From Rathayibacter sp. VKM Ac-2804 (GTDB taxonomy: Bacteria; Actinomycetota; Actinomycetes; Actinomycetales; Microbacteriaceae): a stretch of DNA of 64,000 nucleotides. The stretch covers positions 1,984,001 through 2,048,000 of the forward strand of contig NZ_CP047420.1 of assembly GCF_009866655.1 (NCBI RefSeq). Reading direction: 5' to 3'. A program made the translations under genes and the position numbers. Below, in pieces: positions 8,755-15,213 of the stretch (within the stretch, counting starts at the first letter, position 1; every line of letters begins with the position of its first letter). The notes beneath the pieces were generated by a model. The model had not been told where the DNA came from and did no database searches. It was given only the letters and a program-made list of their open reading frames with translations.

Positions 8755-9486
8755 GTGGCCGTCGCCGATCCGGACCTCCGCGAGGAGCGCCGGCTGTTCC
8801 GTCAGGGCTACGAGAGCGTCATCGGCTGCGACGAGGTCGGCCGCGGCGCGATCGCCGGACCCGTTTCGGTCGGCGTCGTCGCGATCGGCTCGCGCTGCGG
8901 CCGCTTCCCGGAGGGCCTGCGCGACTCGAAGATGCTCGCCCCTGCGCGTCGTGAGGGGCTGCTGCCCGGCGTCGTGAAGTGGGCGTCCGGCTGGGCGATC
9001 GGCGAGTCCTCCGCCGACGAGATCGACGACACCGGGATCATCGCCGGCCTCGGCAGCGCCGCCGCGCGCGGCATCGAGCGCCTCGTCGACCAGGGCGTCG
9101 AGCTGTCGCGTGCCGTCGTCCTGCTGGACGGCAAGCACGACTGGTTGACCCCCGCGCTCGGCCCGTGGGCGGCGGAGCTGACCATCGTCACCCGGATCAA
9201 GGCCGACCGCGACTGCGCCTCCGTCTCGGCCGCGTCCGTGCTGGCGAAGGTCGGCCGCGACGGCCAGATGGTGCGCCATCACGACGACTTCGCCGACTAC
9301 GCCTGGGACAGCAACAAGGGCTACGGCAGCGCGGCGCACTGGGCGGGCCTCGACCGTGTCGGGCCGTCGCCGCTGCACCGGGTGACCTGGCTGTCGCGCT
9401 CGCGCGAGGCGGAGGCGGACGCCGTCTCTGCCCAGGGCGGTCCCGACGCGGGGTCGTGTCGCGTAGAATTGGCGAACGATGGATGA
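8755..9486 (+). CDS. rnhB: Ribonuclease HII
   Basis: RNase HII removes ribonucleotides from DNA. The 243-residue protein has the GCDEVGRGAIAGP motif with catalytic Asp and Glu (about residues 22-25), DSKMLAPARRE, VVLLDGKHDW with the third Asp (about residue 125) and the C-terminal SVSAASVLAKVGRD segment. It starts with GTG directly after the lepB stop. Its 3' end overlaps the next gene by eight bases. Confidence 0.94.
   Translation: MAVADPDLREERRLFRQGYESVIGCDEVGRGAIAGPVSVGVVAIGSRCGRFPEGLRDSKMLAPARREGLLPGVVKWASGWAIGESSADEIDDTGIIAGLGSAAARGIERLVDQGVELSRAVVLLDGKHDWLTPALGPWAAELTIVTRIKADRDCASVSAASVLAKVGRDGQMVRHHDDFADYAWDSNKGYGSAAHWAGLDRVGPSPLHRVTWLSRSREAEADAVSAQGGPDAGSCRVELANDG
9464..9469 (+). promoter_or_regulatory. 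-10 element for a possibly leaderless DUF2469 mRNA
   Basis: TAGAAT lies inside the end of rnhB, nine bases before the ATG at 9479. Transcription would start at or next to the start codon, a common actinobacterial arrangement. No clear -35 is visible. Confidence 0.4.
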
Positions 9487-9802
9487 CGACGAGTTCGAGG
9501 ACTACGACCGCGAGGTCGAGCTGGCACTGTACCGGGAGTACCGCGACGTCGTCTCGCAGTTCTCGTACGTCGTCGAGACCGAGCGGCGCTTCTACCTCGC
9601 CAACGAGGTGGAGCTGGTCCGCCGCGACACCGAGCACGACTTCTACTTCGAGCTGACCATGCGCGACGTCTGGGTCTGGGACGTCTACCGCTCCGACCGC
9701 TTCGTGAAGTCCGTCCGCGTCCTCACCTTCAAGGACGTCAACGTCGAGGAGCTCTCCCGCAAGGAGTTCGAGCTCCCGAAGGAGCTCGCCCTCGACGAGT
9801 AG
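9479..9802 (+). CDS. DUF2469 family protein
   Basis: The 107-residue acidic protein (MDDDEFEDYDREVELALYRE at the start, then VETERRFYLANEVEL and FELTMRDVWVWDVYR) matches the actinobacterial DUF2469 family, always found between rnhB and yraN. Its function is unknown. It overlaps rnhB by eight bases and is followed by about 470 bases of repeats, so the usual close linkage to yraN has been loosened here. Confidence 0.85.
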   Translation: MDDDEFEDYDREVELALYREYRDVVSQFSYVVETERRFYLANEVELVRRDTEHDFYFELTMRDVWVWDVYRSDRFVKSVRVLTFKDVNVEELSRKEFELPKELALDE

Positions 9803-9828
9803 GGCCTCCGGCTCGTGCTCGCGGCGCT

Positions 9829-9912
9829 GAGGAGCGCTTCCAGCGCATACTTCCCCCTGCCGAGGAGCGCTTGCAGCGCACCGTTCTCCGGCTGGGGAGC
9901 GCTTGCCGCGCA
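9829..9912. repeat. 33-bp tandem repeats (about 3 units)
   Basis: Three units start at 9829, 9862 and 9894 with the common core GAGGAGCGCTTSCAGCGCA. The third unit is degenerate (GGGGAGCGCTTGCCGCGCA). They lie in the gap between DUF2469 and yraN copy 1. GCGCTT..AGCGC makes each unit weakly palindromic. I see no gene in 9803-10276. Confidence 0.7.
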
Positions 9913-10010
9913 CCCTTCCCTCCGCTGATCGAGTAGCGGCGGCGATCATCGAAACTTCGCAGACGGACGTCGCTGACGGCTCTTCCTTCGCGACGCCGCC
10001 GGCACCACCC

Positions 10011-10162
10011 ATGCTGGTCGAGTAGCCGCCGAAGGCGGCGTGACGAGACCCACCCTCACAAGGGGCCGGCAGCGGCTGGTCTCACGATTCCGGCATGCAT
10101 CACGCACCGCCCGGCCTTCATGCTGGTCGAGTAGCCGCCGCAGGCGGCGTATCGAGACCCAC
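10011..10162. repeat. REP-like palindromic repeats (family 3), two units plus a remnant
   Basis: Two 43-base units at 10011-10053 and 10120-10162 begin ATGCTGGTCGAGTAGCCGCC and end CGAGACCCAC; each has a GCCGCC-3 nt-GGCGGC hairpin. A degenerate relative (CTGATCGAGTAGC...ATCGAAAC) is at 9924-9954. Further decayed copies occur at 45218 and 45373. This type of dispersed hairpin element is familiar from intergenic DNA of Microbacteriaceae. Confidence 0.75.
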
Positions 10163-10276
10163 TGTCGACGGACGATCCCGCGCCGATCGACGCCGCCGGG
10201 CCCGCCCTCCACATCTCCTGATTTCCCGCTCCCTCCCCAGTTCTACCGCCGCCCGCCCCGTGCCGCCTCTCCCTCA

Positions 10277-11584
10277 GCGACCCTTCCCCCGGGAGGTTCT
10301 GCATCGACAAGGACGAGTTGGGCCGTCGTGGCGAGGACATCGCTGCGGCGCACCTGAGGGAGCGCGGTTTCGAGATCCTCGACCGCAACTGGCGGGTGCG
10401 CGAGGGGGAGTTGGACATCGTGGCGCGGGAGGGTGCGGCGTTGGTGGTGGTGGAGGTGAAGACGCGGTCCTCGACGCGGTTCGGGTTGCCGATCGAGGCG
10501 ATCACGCGGGTGAAGGCGCAGCGGCTGCGCCGGTTGGCGTATGCGTGGGCGCGGGCGCACGACGAGCGGTCGCGGCATCTGCGGATCGACGCGGTCGGGA
10601 TCGTCGCGCCGGAGGGTGTGCCGTCGCAGGTGCGGCACGTGCGGGCGGTGGCGTGATGGGGCTGGGGCGGACGTCCGCGGTCGGTCTGGTCGGCTTCACC
10701 GGTGCGGTGGTGGGGGTGGAGGCGCACTCGGCGGACGGCACTCCGGGGATGGTGATCATCGGGTTGCCGGATGCGGCGCTGTCGCAGGCGAAGGAGCGGG
10801 TGCGGTCCGCGGCGATCAACTCGGGGAGTGGGATCGCGGAGTACAAGATGACGGTGAACCTGTCGCCGGCGGCGATGCCCAAGCACGGGTCCGCGTTCGA
10901 TTTCGCGATCGGGCTCGCGGCGCTGGCGGCGCTGGGGGAGGTGAACCGCGAGTCGGTCGCGGCGGTCGTGCACATCGGCGAGCTCGGGCTCGACGGGCGA
11001 CTGCAATCGGTGCCGGGCGTGCTGCCCGCGGTGCTCGCCGCCGCGCGGGCGGGCCGATACAGGGTGATGGTGCCCGAGGACGACCGTCTCGAGGCGGAGC
11101 TGGTGGACGGGGTGGACGTCATCCCGGTGTCGTCCCTGGCGGCGGCCGCGGTCTGGCACGGGGCGGAGTGGGACGTGCCGGTCCTGCCGGAGCGCACTGC
11201 TGCGCCTCCTGCCGTTCGTGAGCCGGAGTCGCGCCTCGATTTCGCGGACGTGATCGGCAACGAGGAGGCGGCGTCCGCGATGGTCGCCGCGGCGGCGGGC
11301 GGGCACCACGTGTTCCTGCTCGGGCCGCCCGGAGCCGGGAAGACGATGCTCGCGTCACGCCTGCCCGGGATCCTGCCGGATCTCGACGACGAAGCGGCGC
11401 TCGAGGCGACCTGCATGCGCTCCCTCGTCGGGGAGCACACCGGCGGGACACTGGTGAGGCGTCCGCCGTTCGAGAGCCCGCACCACTCCGCCTCCGCCGC
11501 CGCGATCGTCGGTGGGGGCAGTGGGAGGATCCGACCGGGAGCCGTCGCACGCGCGACCCGCGGCGTCCTCTTCCTGGACGAGGC
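10277..11584 (+). repeat. Left copy of 1308-bp yraN-comM direct repeat
   Basis: This segment matches 23734-25041 without any indel; every aligned base is offset by 13,457. Homology begins at GCGACCCTTCCC, just upstream of the yraN ribosome-binding site, and ends at CTGGACGARGC inside the comM Walker B codons. In yraN I counted about two dozen base differences in roughly 340 bases, almost all synonymous. Confidence 0.95.
10303..10656 (+). pseudogene. yraN: YraN (UPF0102), left copy with lost start codon
   Basis: The reading frame is intact and encodes DKDELGRRGEDIAAAHL and VVVEVKTRSSTRF as in the right copy, but the start codon is ATC where the right copy has ATG. The GGGAGG ribosome-binding site remains seven bases upstream. 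The next in-frame candidate is TTG at 10318, without its own ribosome-binding site. It differs from the right copy by A to E (ARAHDE / AREHDE) and S to C near the end. It is probably poorly translated or silent. Its stop overlaps the comM' start (TGATG). Confidence 0.85.
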
Positions 11585-11588
11585 GTGA
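10656..11588 (+). pseudogene. comM: ComM/YifB, truncated left copy (310 aa of 511)
   Basis: The frame starts with the normal ATG overlapping the yraN stop and is open for 310 codons. It keeps the N-terminal Lon/S5-like domain and the AAA+ Walker A GPPGAGKT at residues 223-230, and ends at the last residue of Walker B (LFLDEA, 305-310), where a TGA follows immediately. Everything after Walker B (zinc-binding Cys cluster, sensor and arginine-finger region) is missing. Only a few residues differ from the intact copy (for example F/L in FDFAIGL, Y/H in RYRV, V/I in MVAAAAG). If made, it could bind ATP but not hydrolyse it normally. Confidence 0.9.
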
Positions 11589-11640
11589 AGTTGCAAAGTA
11601 CACCACGTGCTGTCGGAGGTCGATGGAAGGATCAGACACA

Positions 11641-12329
11641 TGCAGACCGCCGTAGAGCCGACGTTCGAAGAAATCCTGTCCGCATGGTCGACCTTCGGAA
11701 CCGCCGTTGTGGCCTTCCTCGCGCTGGTCGCTGCGCTGTGGGTCGGAATCCGTCAGCTCAGCGCCGCAGCCAAGCTCGATCGCGAGCGGTCTCAGCCCTA
11801 CGTTGTCGTGTCGATGGAGGCCGTACCCGGCACTCCGGGCTTCATGGATCTGGTCATTCGCAACTACGGGCAGACGCTCGCGCGCAACGTCCGCTTCAAG
11901 ACGGACACGGATCTGCAGTCTAGTAACCACGGTGATCCCGAGACCTTGATGTTCCCGCAGCTCATCCCAGTGCTTGCTCCTGGTCAGGAGTTCCGTACGT
12001 TCTGGGACGTCTCACGCGACCGTCTTCACTTCAACTTGCCGCGGCGCCACGACGGTCGGGTTTCGTACGAAGGCATCGGAGGCGACAAGCTCAAGACGGA
12101 CGTCGTGCTCGACTGGGACGTCTACATGCACCAGAGCGCGATCGCTAGACGTGGCGTGCACGACATCGCCGAAGCCCTCCGCGACATAAAACGAAACACC
12201 GATTGGTGGACCGACCAAGAGCACCGCGGTTTCCGTGTGTTTGGGCGCAGCGGCGAGCGCGCTGATGCAGCGGTCGAGAAGCGGTGGCGTAAGGGCAAGA
12301 AGGAACGCCGCAGTCGACGAGCGAGCTAG
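11641..12329 (+). CDS. Single-pass membrane protein of the island, unknown
   Basis: The 229-residue product has one N-terminal TM (FGTAVVAFLALVAALWVGI, about residues 18-36), then a Ser/Gln-rich linker and a predicted beta-sandwich (YVVVSMEAVPG, FMDLVIRNYGQTLARNVRF), and a very basic end. Related TM-plus-beta-domain proteins are common in actinobacterial phages and mobile elements, but their role is unknown. A second such gene lies at 20006. The ATG at 11641 is preferred to an upstream TTG at 11607 because it directly precedes the conserved-looking TM region. Its stop overlaps the convergent gene at 12326. Confidence 0.6.
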
Positions 12330-12478
12330 CGAGCGGCCACAGGGAGTTCTTCGTGGTCTCGTACCGACACCATTGCTGCAACCGAAGTGATAACGGCTTG
12401 ATCCTCAACCACTAACGGAACGCCGCTCGCTTGAGTGGATTCGTTGACGTAATTGGTGAGGTCGAACGTATCTTGCAT
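12326..12478 (-). CDS. 50-aa small protein, unknown
   Basis: An ATG-initiated frame of 50 codons reads MQDTFDLTNYVNESTQASGV and continues PLVVEDQAVITSVAAMVSV before a short polar end. The composition is protein-like and acidic and it fills an otherwise empty gap, ending four bases inside the convergent upstream gene. No good ribosome-binding site is seen. This could be a small phage-type gene; the evidence is modest. Confidence 0.4.
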   Translation of the reverse strand: MQDTFDLTNYVNESTQASGVPLVVEDQAVITSVAAMVSVRDHEELPVAAR

Positions 12479-12616
12479 GTGTACATCTATTGTCTCAAAC
12501 AGGGGTCCTTAAGTCTGTTGTAATTTCTACGGTTTACGATCTAGCGCGCATGCTTCTTACTAGTGGCAGACCGACACATCCCGTGACGGTCAACGACAAC
12601 AAGGAGTGTGATCCCC

Positions 12617-12925
12617 ATGGGGTTCCGCCAGATCAGGGTCTCGGACCTCACCGGGGCCGAAGCGACCGAGGACGAGATCGTAACGATCGTCGTCCGCAGC
12701 CACCCCGACCTCGACGAGCCGAAGCAGTTCGACGCGCTTCCGTCCGAGGTCAAGGATCTGAAGCCCGCCAGCAACCTGGTGGCGCTGGAGATCCGCAACG
12801 GCGAGACGACCGAGATGGTCGTCACCGTGGCCGAGTTCAACAAGCTCGCGCCGAACATCAGCGCCGTCCTGGAGAACGCTGACGGCCTCAAGGGTCGTCG
12901 CAAGGGCTACAAGCCCGGCTCCTGA
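12617..12925 (+). CDS. Small conserved phage/element protein, unknown
   Basis: The 102-residue acidic protein begins MGFRQIRVSDLTGAEATEDE with EIVTIVVRSHPDLDEPKQF following, and ends in a basic RRKGYKPGS. I chose the ATG at 12617, ten bases after AAGGAG at 12601-12606; a GTG at 12608 is too close to it. Codon usage is GC-rich, unlike the flanking AT-rich DNA. The pattern resembles short conserved proteins in actinobacterial phages and plasmids. A strong hairpin terminator follows directly. Confidence 0.6.
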   Translation: MGFRQIRVSDLTGAEATEDEIVTIVVRSHPDLDEPKQFDALPSEVKDLKPASNLVALEIRNGETTEMVVTVAEFNKLAPNISAVLENADGLKGRRKGYKPGS

Positions 12926-12939
12926 ACGGTCCACCGACG

Positions 12940-12986
12940 CCCCTACCATCCACTTGAGCGACCCGAAGGCTCGTGGATGGTAGGGG
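12940..12986 (+). terminator. Terminator-like hairpin after the 102-aa gene
   Basis: A perfect 14-base stem, CCCCTACCATCCAC (12940-12953) and GTGGATGGTAGGGG (12973-12986), encloses a 19-base loop and is followed by CCCCTTCATTT. It also sits just after the 3' end of the convergent small gene at 12996, so it may work in both directions. Confidence 0.7.
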
Positions 12987-12995
12987 CCCCTTCAT

Positions 12996-13139
12996 TTACA
13001 GTGGCCAGTTTTGTAGCAGGATCGCGATGATCGCGCCCAAACCAGCCAGCACCGGACCAACGAACGATGCTGTCATCGAAAACTTCGTCGTTGTAGACTC
13101 GTTCTGCGAGGTTTTAATTTTTCGTGTAAACTTCAGCAT
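12996..13139 (-). CDS. 47-aa single-TM small protein
   Basis: The frame encodes a basic, Ser/Thr-rich N-terminus (MLKFTRKIKTSQNESTTTKF) and a C-terminal hydrophobic helix (FVGPVLAGLGAIIAILLQ, about residues 26-43). A strong ribosome-binding site, GGAGGAGC, stands six bases before the ATG, which makes translation credible despite the size. Small C-tail-anchored proteins of this type include holin-like and toxin-like peptides, but nothing here decides the role. Confidence 0.6.
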   Translation of the reverse strand: MLKFTRKIKTSQNESTTTKFSMTASFVGPVLAGLGAIIAILLQNWPL

Positions 13140-13168
13140 GTGAAGCTCCTCCAAAGGGTTTTGCGTAG

Positions 13169-13202
13169 ATATTGCAATATGGGTCGCAAGCGGGAACTTG
13201 CG
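13169..13202. promoter_or_regulatory. Paired palindromes upstream of the 47-aa gene
   Basis: ATATTGCAATAT (13169-13180) is a perfect 12-base palindrome. CGCAAG...CTTGCG (13185-13190 and 13197-13202) is a second dyad. Both lie within 65 bases upstream of the minus-strand start at 13139 and downstream of a terminator, so they are placed like operator sites. The regulator is unknown. Confidence 0.4.
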
Positions 13203-13213
13203 GTCACAAAAAG

Positions 13214-13243
13214 GGGCCGGTCGTCCGAAAGGATGGCCGGCCC
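13214..13243 (-). terminator. Terminator on the minus strand
   Basis: A 13-pair stem with GGGCCGG/CCGGCCC base and a GAAA loop is followed, on the minus strand, by a TTTTT run (AAAAAGG on plus at 13208-13214). It should end transcripts coming from the minus-strand genes at 13489-16100. Confidence 0.8.
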
Positions 13244-13384
13244 TTCTGTTCGAAGTGGCAAGTAGGACTCTAGCACCTATGCCCCGCTTATGGAAGGCCT
13301 AGGGCAAAGAGCCTTAACTCTCAGCCTGGCACTTAGAGAGGCCATGCCCCGTGCTTCGTCAGTGGATCAATATTCGTCGTAATT

Positions 13385-13420
13385 TTGATCATCAGTCTTC
13401 ATCGTTAATGTTGATCATCA
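13385..13420. repeat. Direct repeats TTGATCATCA (x2) in AT-rich gap
   Basis: TTGATCATCA occurs at 13385-13394 and 13411-13420; each contains the palindrome TGATCA. A related TGGATCAATATT is at about 13363. They lie in an AT-rich stretch, 13244-13488, where I see no gene. They may be operator sites for a lost regulator. Confidence 0.4.
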
Positions 13421-13488
13421 TATATACGGTGAATAAGTTCATCAGTTAGGAAAACCCATGGCTGATTACGGCACGGGGTTCCCCACGA

Positions 13489-13968
13489 TCATTTTGGTAC
13501 AACTTTAAATTTCGTGATGTCTTCATGAGCGCCTTGCAGATTCAGCGCAGCGTTGTATGCAGAACGCCACGTGTCGAAGGGCATGCGCATGTCGATCCAC
13601 TCGTCGCTGTTCGCGCGCTGCACGAGCACGGTCAGCCGTTTTGACGGGAACATCGGATCGACGTAGTGGTCGTCCACATCTGACAGTCCGTCCTCGTTGG
13701 TGCGCATCGGTCCGGTGAGCACCATGGTTCCGCGAAGGAACGGGTTCGTAGTCGGGTGTACGGAGTGAACGACGAGCAGCCACATCGCGTGCTTGTTCCA
13801 CTGCTTGCCGTCGATCGCCGCTTCGTCGTTGATCCAGAGCGTCGCGTCCGGGGTGGCGAGATCGAGGATCTCGAACCAGCCTTCGACGAGTGCGTGGATG
13901 TCAGCTGCGCTGTTGACGTCGACGAGGTACGGGGCGTCTGTTGCGGGCAAGACGATGGCCTTGGTCAC
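13489..13968 (-). CDS. DUF3846-like protein
   Basis: The 159-residue protein starts MTKAIVLPATDAPYLVDV, then has LVEGWFEILDL, DATLWINDEA and a segment ending LRGTMVLTGP (about residue 88), which is the layout of DUF3846 proteins: short phage and plasmid proteins with an E-x-Lys strand, an alpha helix and a N-x-A loop. Their function is not known. It has an extra C-terminal 70 residues beyond the core. It is part of the minus-strand early-type module with VRR-NUC and ArdC genes. Confidence 0.6.
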   Translation of the reverse strand: MTKAIVLPATDAPYLVDVNSAADIHALVEGWFEILDLATPDATLWINDEAAIDGKQWNKHAMWLLVVHSVHPTTNPFLRGTMVLTGPMRTNEDGLSDVDDHYVDPMFPSKRLTVLVQRANSDEWIDMRMPFDTWRSAYNAALNLQGAHEDITKFKVVPK

Positions 13969-14029
13969 GAGGTCTCCTAGTGATCGTGGGTGGTCAGCAC
14001 GTCCGGTTGGGCGTGCAGTTCGACCCGCG

Positions 14030-14488
14030 TTAAAAGAGGTACGACTCGATCAGCGCCACGGCTGCGTCGTAGCCGATCGCGAACTCAGCTCGGTACCCGC
14101 GCTCGCGTAGTGAAGCGAGCATCGCCGCCTGCTCTTGGAGGTGCTCGTCAGCCCGCAGCGTTCCGTCCTGCTTGAACACGACGACACCCTTGCGCTTCAG
14201 CTCGATGAAGAGTCCGGCGTGTTCACCGCGTGGCTCGACGATGTGGAGATCTGGCCACGCCCTGCTCGACTGGAGTCGCTTGTGGAGCGACGCCTGCGCG
14301 ATCGACAACTTCAGCCCCGACGCGAAGTCTGAGCGGAAGATCACATCGGGGTAGTGCGTCGCCAGGTACAGGCAGACGCGCTGCTGGATCACGGACTCGC
14401 TGTTGGGCAGCATCGCGCTACGCACGGCGGCCGGCTCTGATGATGGGGGAGTGGGTTGGTATTGCTGTGTCCTCCTAGTTCCACGCAC
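14030..14488 (-). CDS. VRR-NUC-type / PD-(D/E)XK nuclease of phage type
   Basis: The 152-residue protein shows the PD-(D/E)XK core: E in NSESVIQQRVCLYLATHYP (about residue 31), D in RAWPDLHIVEP (about residue 79) and E-x-K in GLFIELKRKG (about residues 93-97), followed by a helix LQEQAAMLASLRERGYRAEF that ends VGxD-like in AIGYDAAVALI. Such small VRR-NUC proteins act as Holliday-junction resolvase-like or structure-specific nucleases in phage replication modules. The N-terminal 25 residues are uncertain: the ATG at 14488 lies within a palindrome whose AGGAGG has no start codon at normal spacing; an internal ATG around residue 26 is an alternative. Confidence 0.7.
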   Translation of the reverse strand: MRGTRRTQQYQPTPPSSEPAAVRSAMLPNSESVIQQRVCLYLATHYPDVIFRSDFASGLKLSIAQASLHKRLQSSRAWPDLHIVEPRGEHAGLFIELKRKGVVVFKQDGTLRADEHLQEQAAMLASLRERGYRAEFAIGYDAAVALIESYLF

Positions 14489-14515
14489 CTGCGAGGTATG
14501 CGCGGAACTAGGAGG
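14471..14515. promoter_or_regulatory. 12-bp-arm palindrome over the nuclease start
   Basis: CCTCCTAGTTCC (14471-14482) and GGAACTAGGAGG (14504-14515) form a perfect dyad, extended inward by CGCA/TGCG. Each arm ends in a Shine-Dalgarno-like AGGAGG on one strand. It could be a hairpin that controls translation of the nuclease or a protein-binding site. Confidence 0.5.
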
Positions 14516-14693
14516 TCGACGAGGCGGAGGGTAGTTGCCTGGTCGACCACTGGCTGAAGCGCACGATCAGGGGGACGCCTGAAATCGCGCGCCCGTCTGG
14601 TCCGTCCTGTCCCCGCCTCGCAACATGGGCGGCGACGGTGAACGAGCCAGACGGCTCAACGACTGCATCGCGAGGTGAGGACTTGCACCTCAC
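14508..14693 (-). CDS. 61-aa open frame, doubtful
   Basis: A GTG-started frame ends in a sequence with AISGVPLIVRFSQWSTRQ. There is no recognisable ribosome-binding site and no family match. It fills part of the gap between the nuclease and the 86-aa gene on the same strand, which is the only reason to list it. Confidence 0.2.
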   Translation of the reverse strand: MRCKSSPRDAVVEPSGSFTVAAHVARRGQDGPDGRAISGVPLIVRFSQWSTRQLPSASSTS

Positions 14694-14952
14694 AGTGGGG
14701 ACGGTTATCGGACGAAGGATCGCCCGTGCGGGTCCTCTCGGTACTCCGCCGTCATCGGCCTAAACTTTGACCTAGCGTACTTCTCTCACGCTTCTTGCGT
14801 GCATGTCTGTCGTTGATCCGGTTGTGAAAGGTGCGAGGCGGCTGTGCTTGATACGTTGCGCACACGGTACGTCTGCCACGGTATTGACGCTCACCGTCTT
14901 CTGTCTTCAAGGACACCCTGATATTCGCATTTCTAATGGTTTGGTCAATAGT
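14694..14952. other. Gap without recognised gene
   Basis: About 260 bases, AT-richer toward the right. Short frames exist on the plus strand but have no ribosome-binding site and no protein-like composition. On the plus strand TTGACC near 14768 resembles a -35 element. Nothing else is evident. Confidence 0.4.
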
Positions 14953-15213
14953 TCACAATCGGATGCCAAGCTTCCGGCGTTGCGCACGATTCATCTCAGC
15001 CGCACGTGCAATGGAGATAAGACCTCCGTCCTTCTGCTCCACCCATGAAGGCTTCATATTGGTGATGATCATGCCTGACTCCGACTCAATCACTCGCGAG
15101 TCTCGCATAAGTTCGTTCACCTCTTTTTCTTTTCGTTCCTGCGCCCGGATACAGATTGGGTCTGAGCAGAACCACCCTGAATGTTGTGGATGCCCATGGG
15201 GGAAATCACTCAC
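14953..15213 (-). CDS. Small phage-type protein with MNRAQRRKLG end
   Basis: The 86-residue hydrophilic protein has a Cys/His-containing start (HGHPQHSGWFCSDPICIRAQ, about residues 6-25) and ends AAEMNRAQRRKLG plus three residues. That C-terminal motif is recurrent in small actinophage proteins of unknown function. The first ATG overlaps the stop of the ArdC-like gene by four bases (ATGA), so it is translated from the same mRNA. Confidence 0.55.
   Translation of the reverse strand: MSDFPHGHPQHSGWFCSDPICIRAQERKEKEVNELMRDSRVIESESGMIITNMKPSWVEQKDGGLISIARAAEMNRAQRRKLGIRL

Noticed and set aside
9829..10162. CRISPR-like array
   Set aside because: Repeats are few, imperfect, and spacing is irregular; no cas gene is near. 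They fit REP-like or tandem repeats.
14803..15048. 81-codon plus-strand frame
   Set aside because: No ribosome-binding site; overlaps the better supported 86-aa gene on the other strand.
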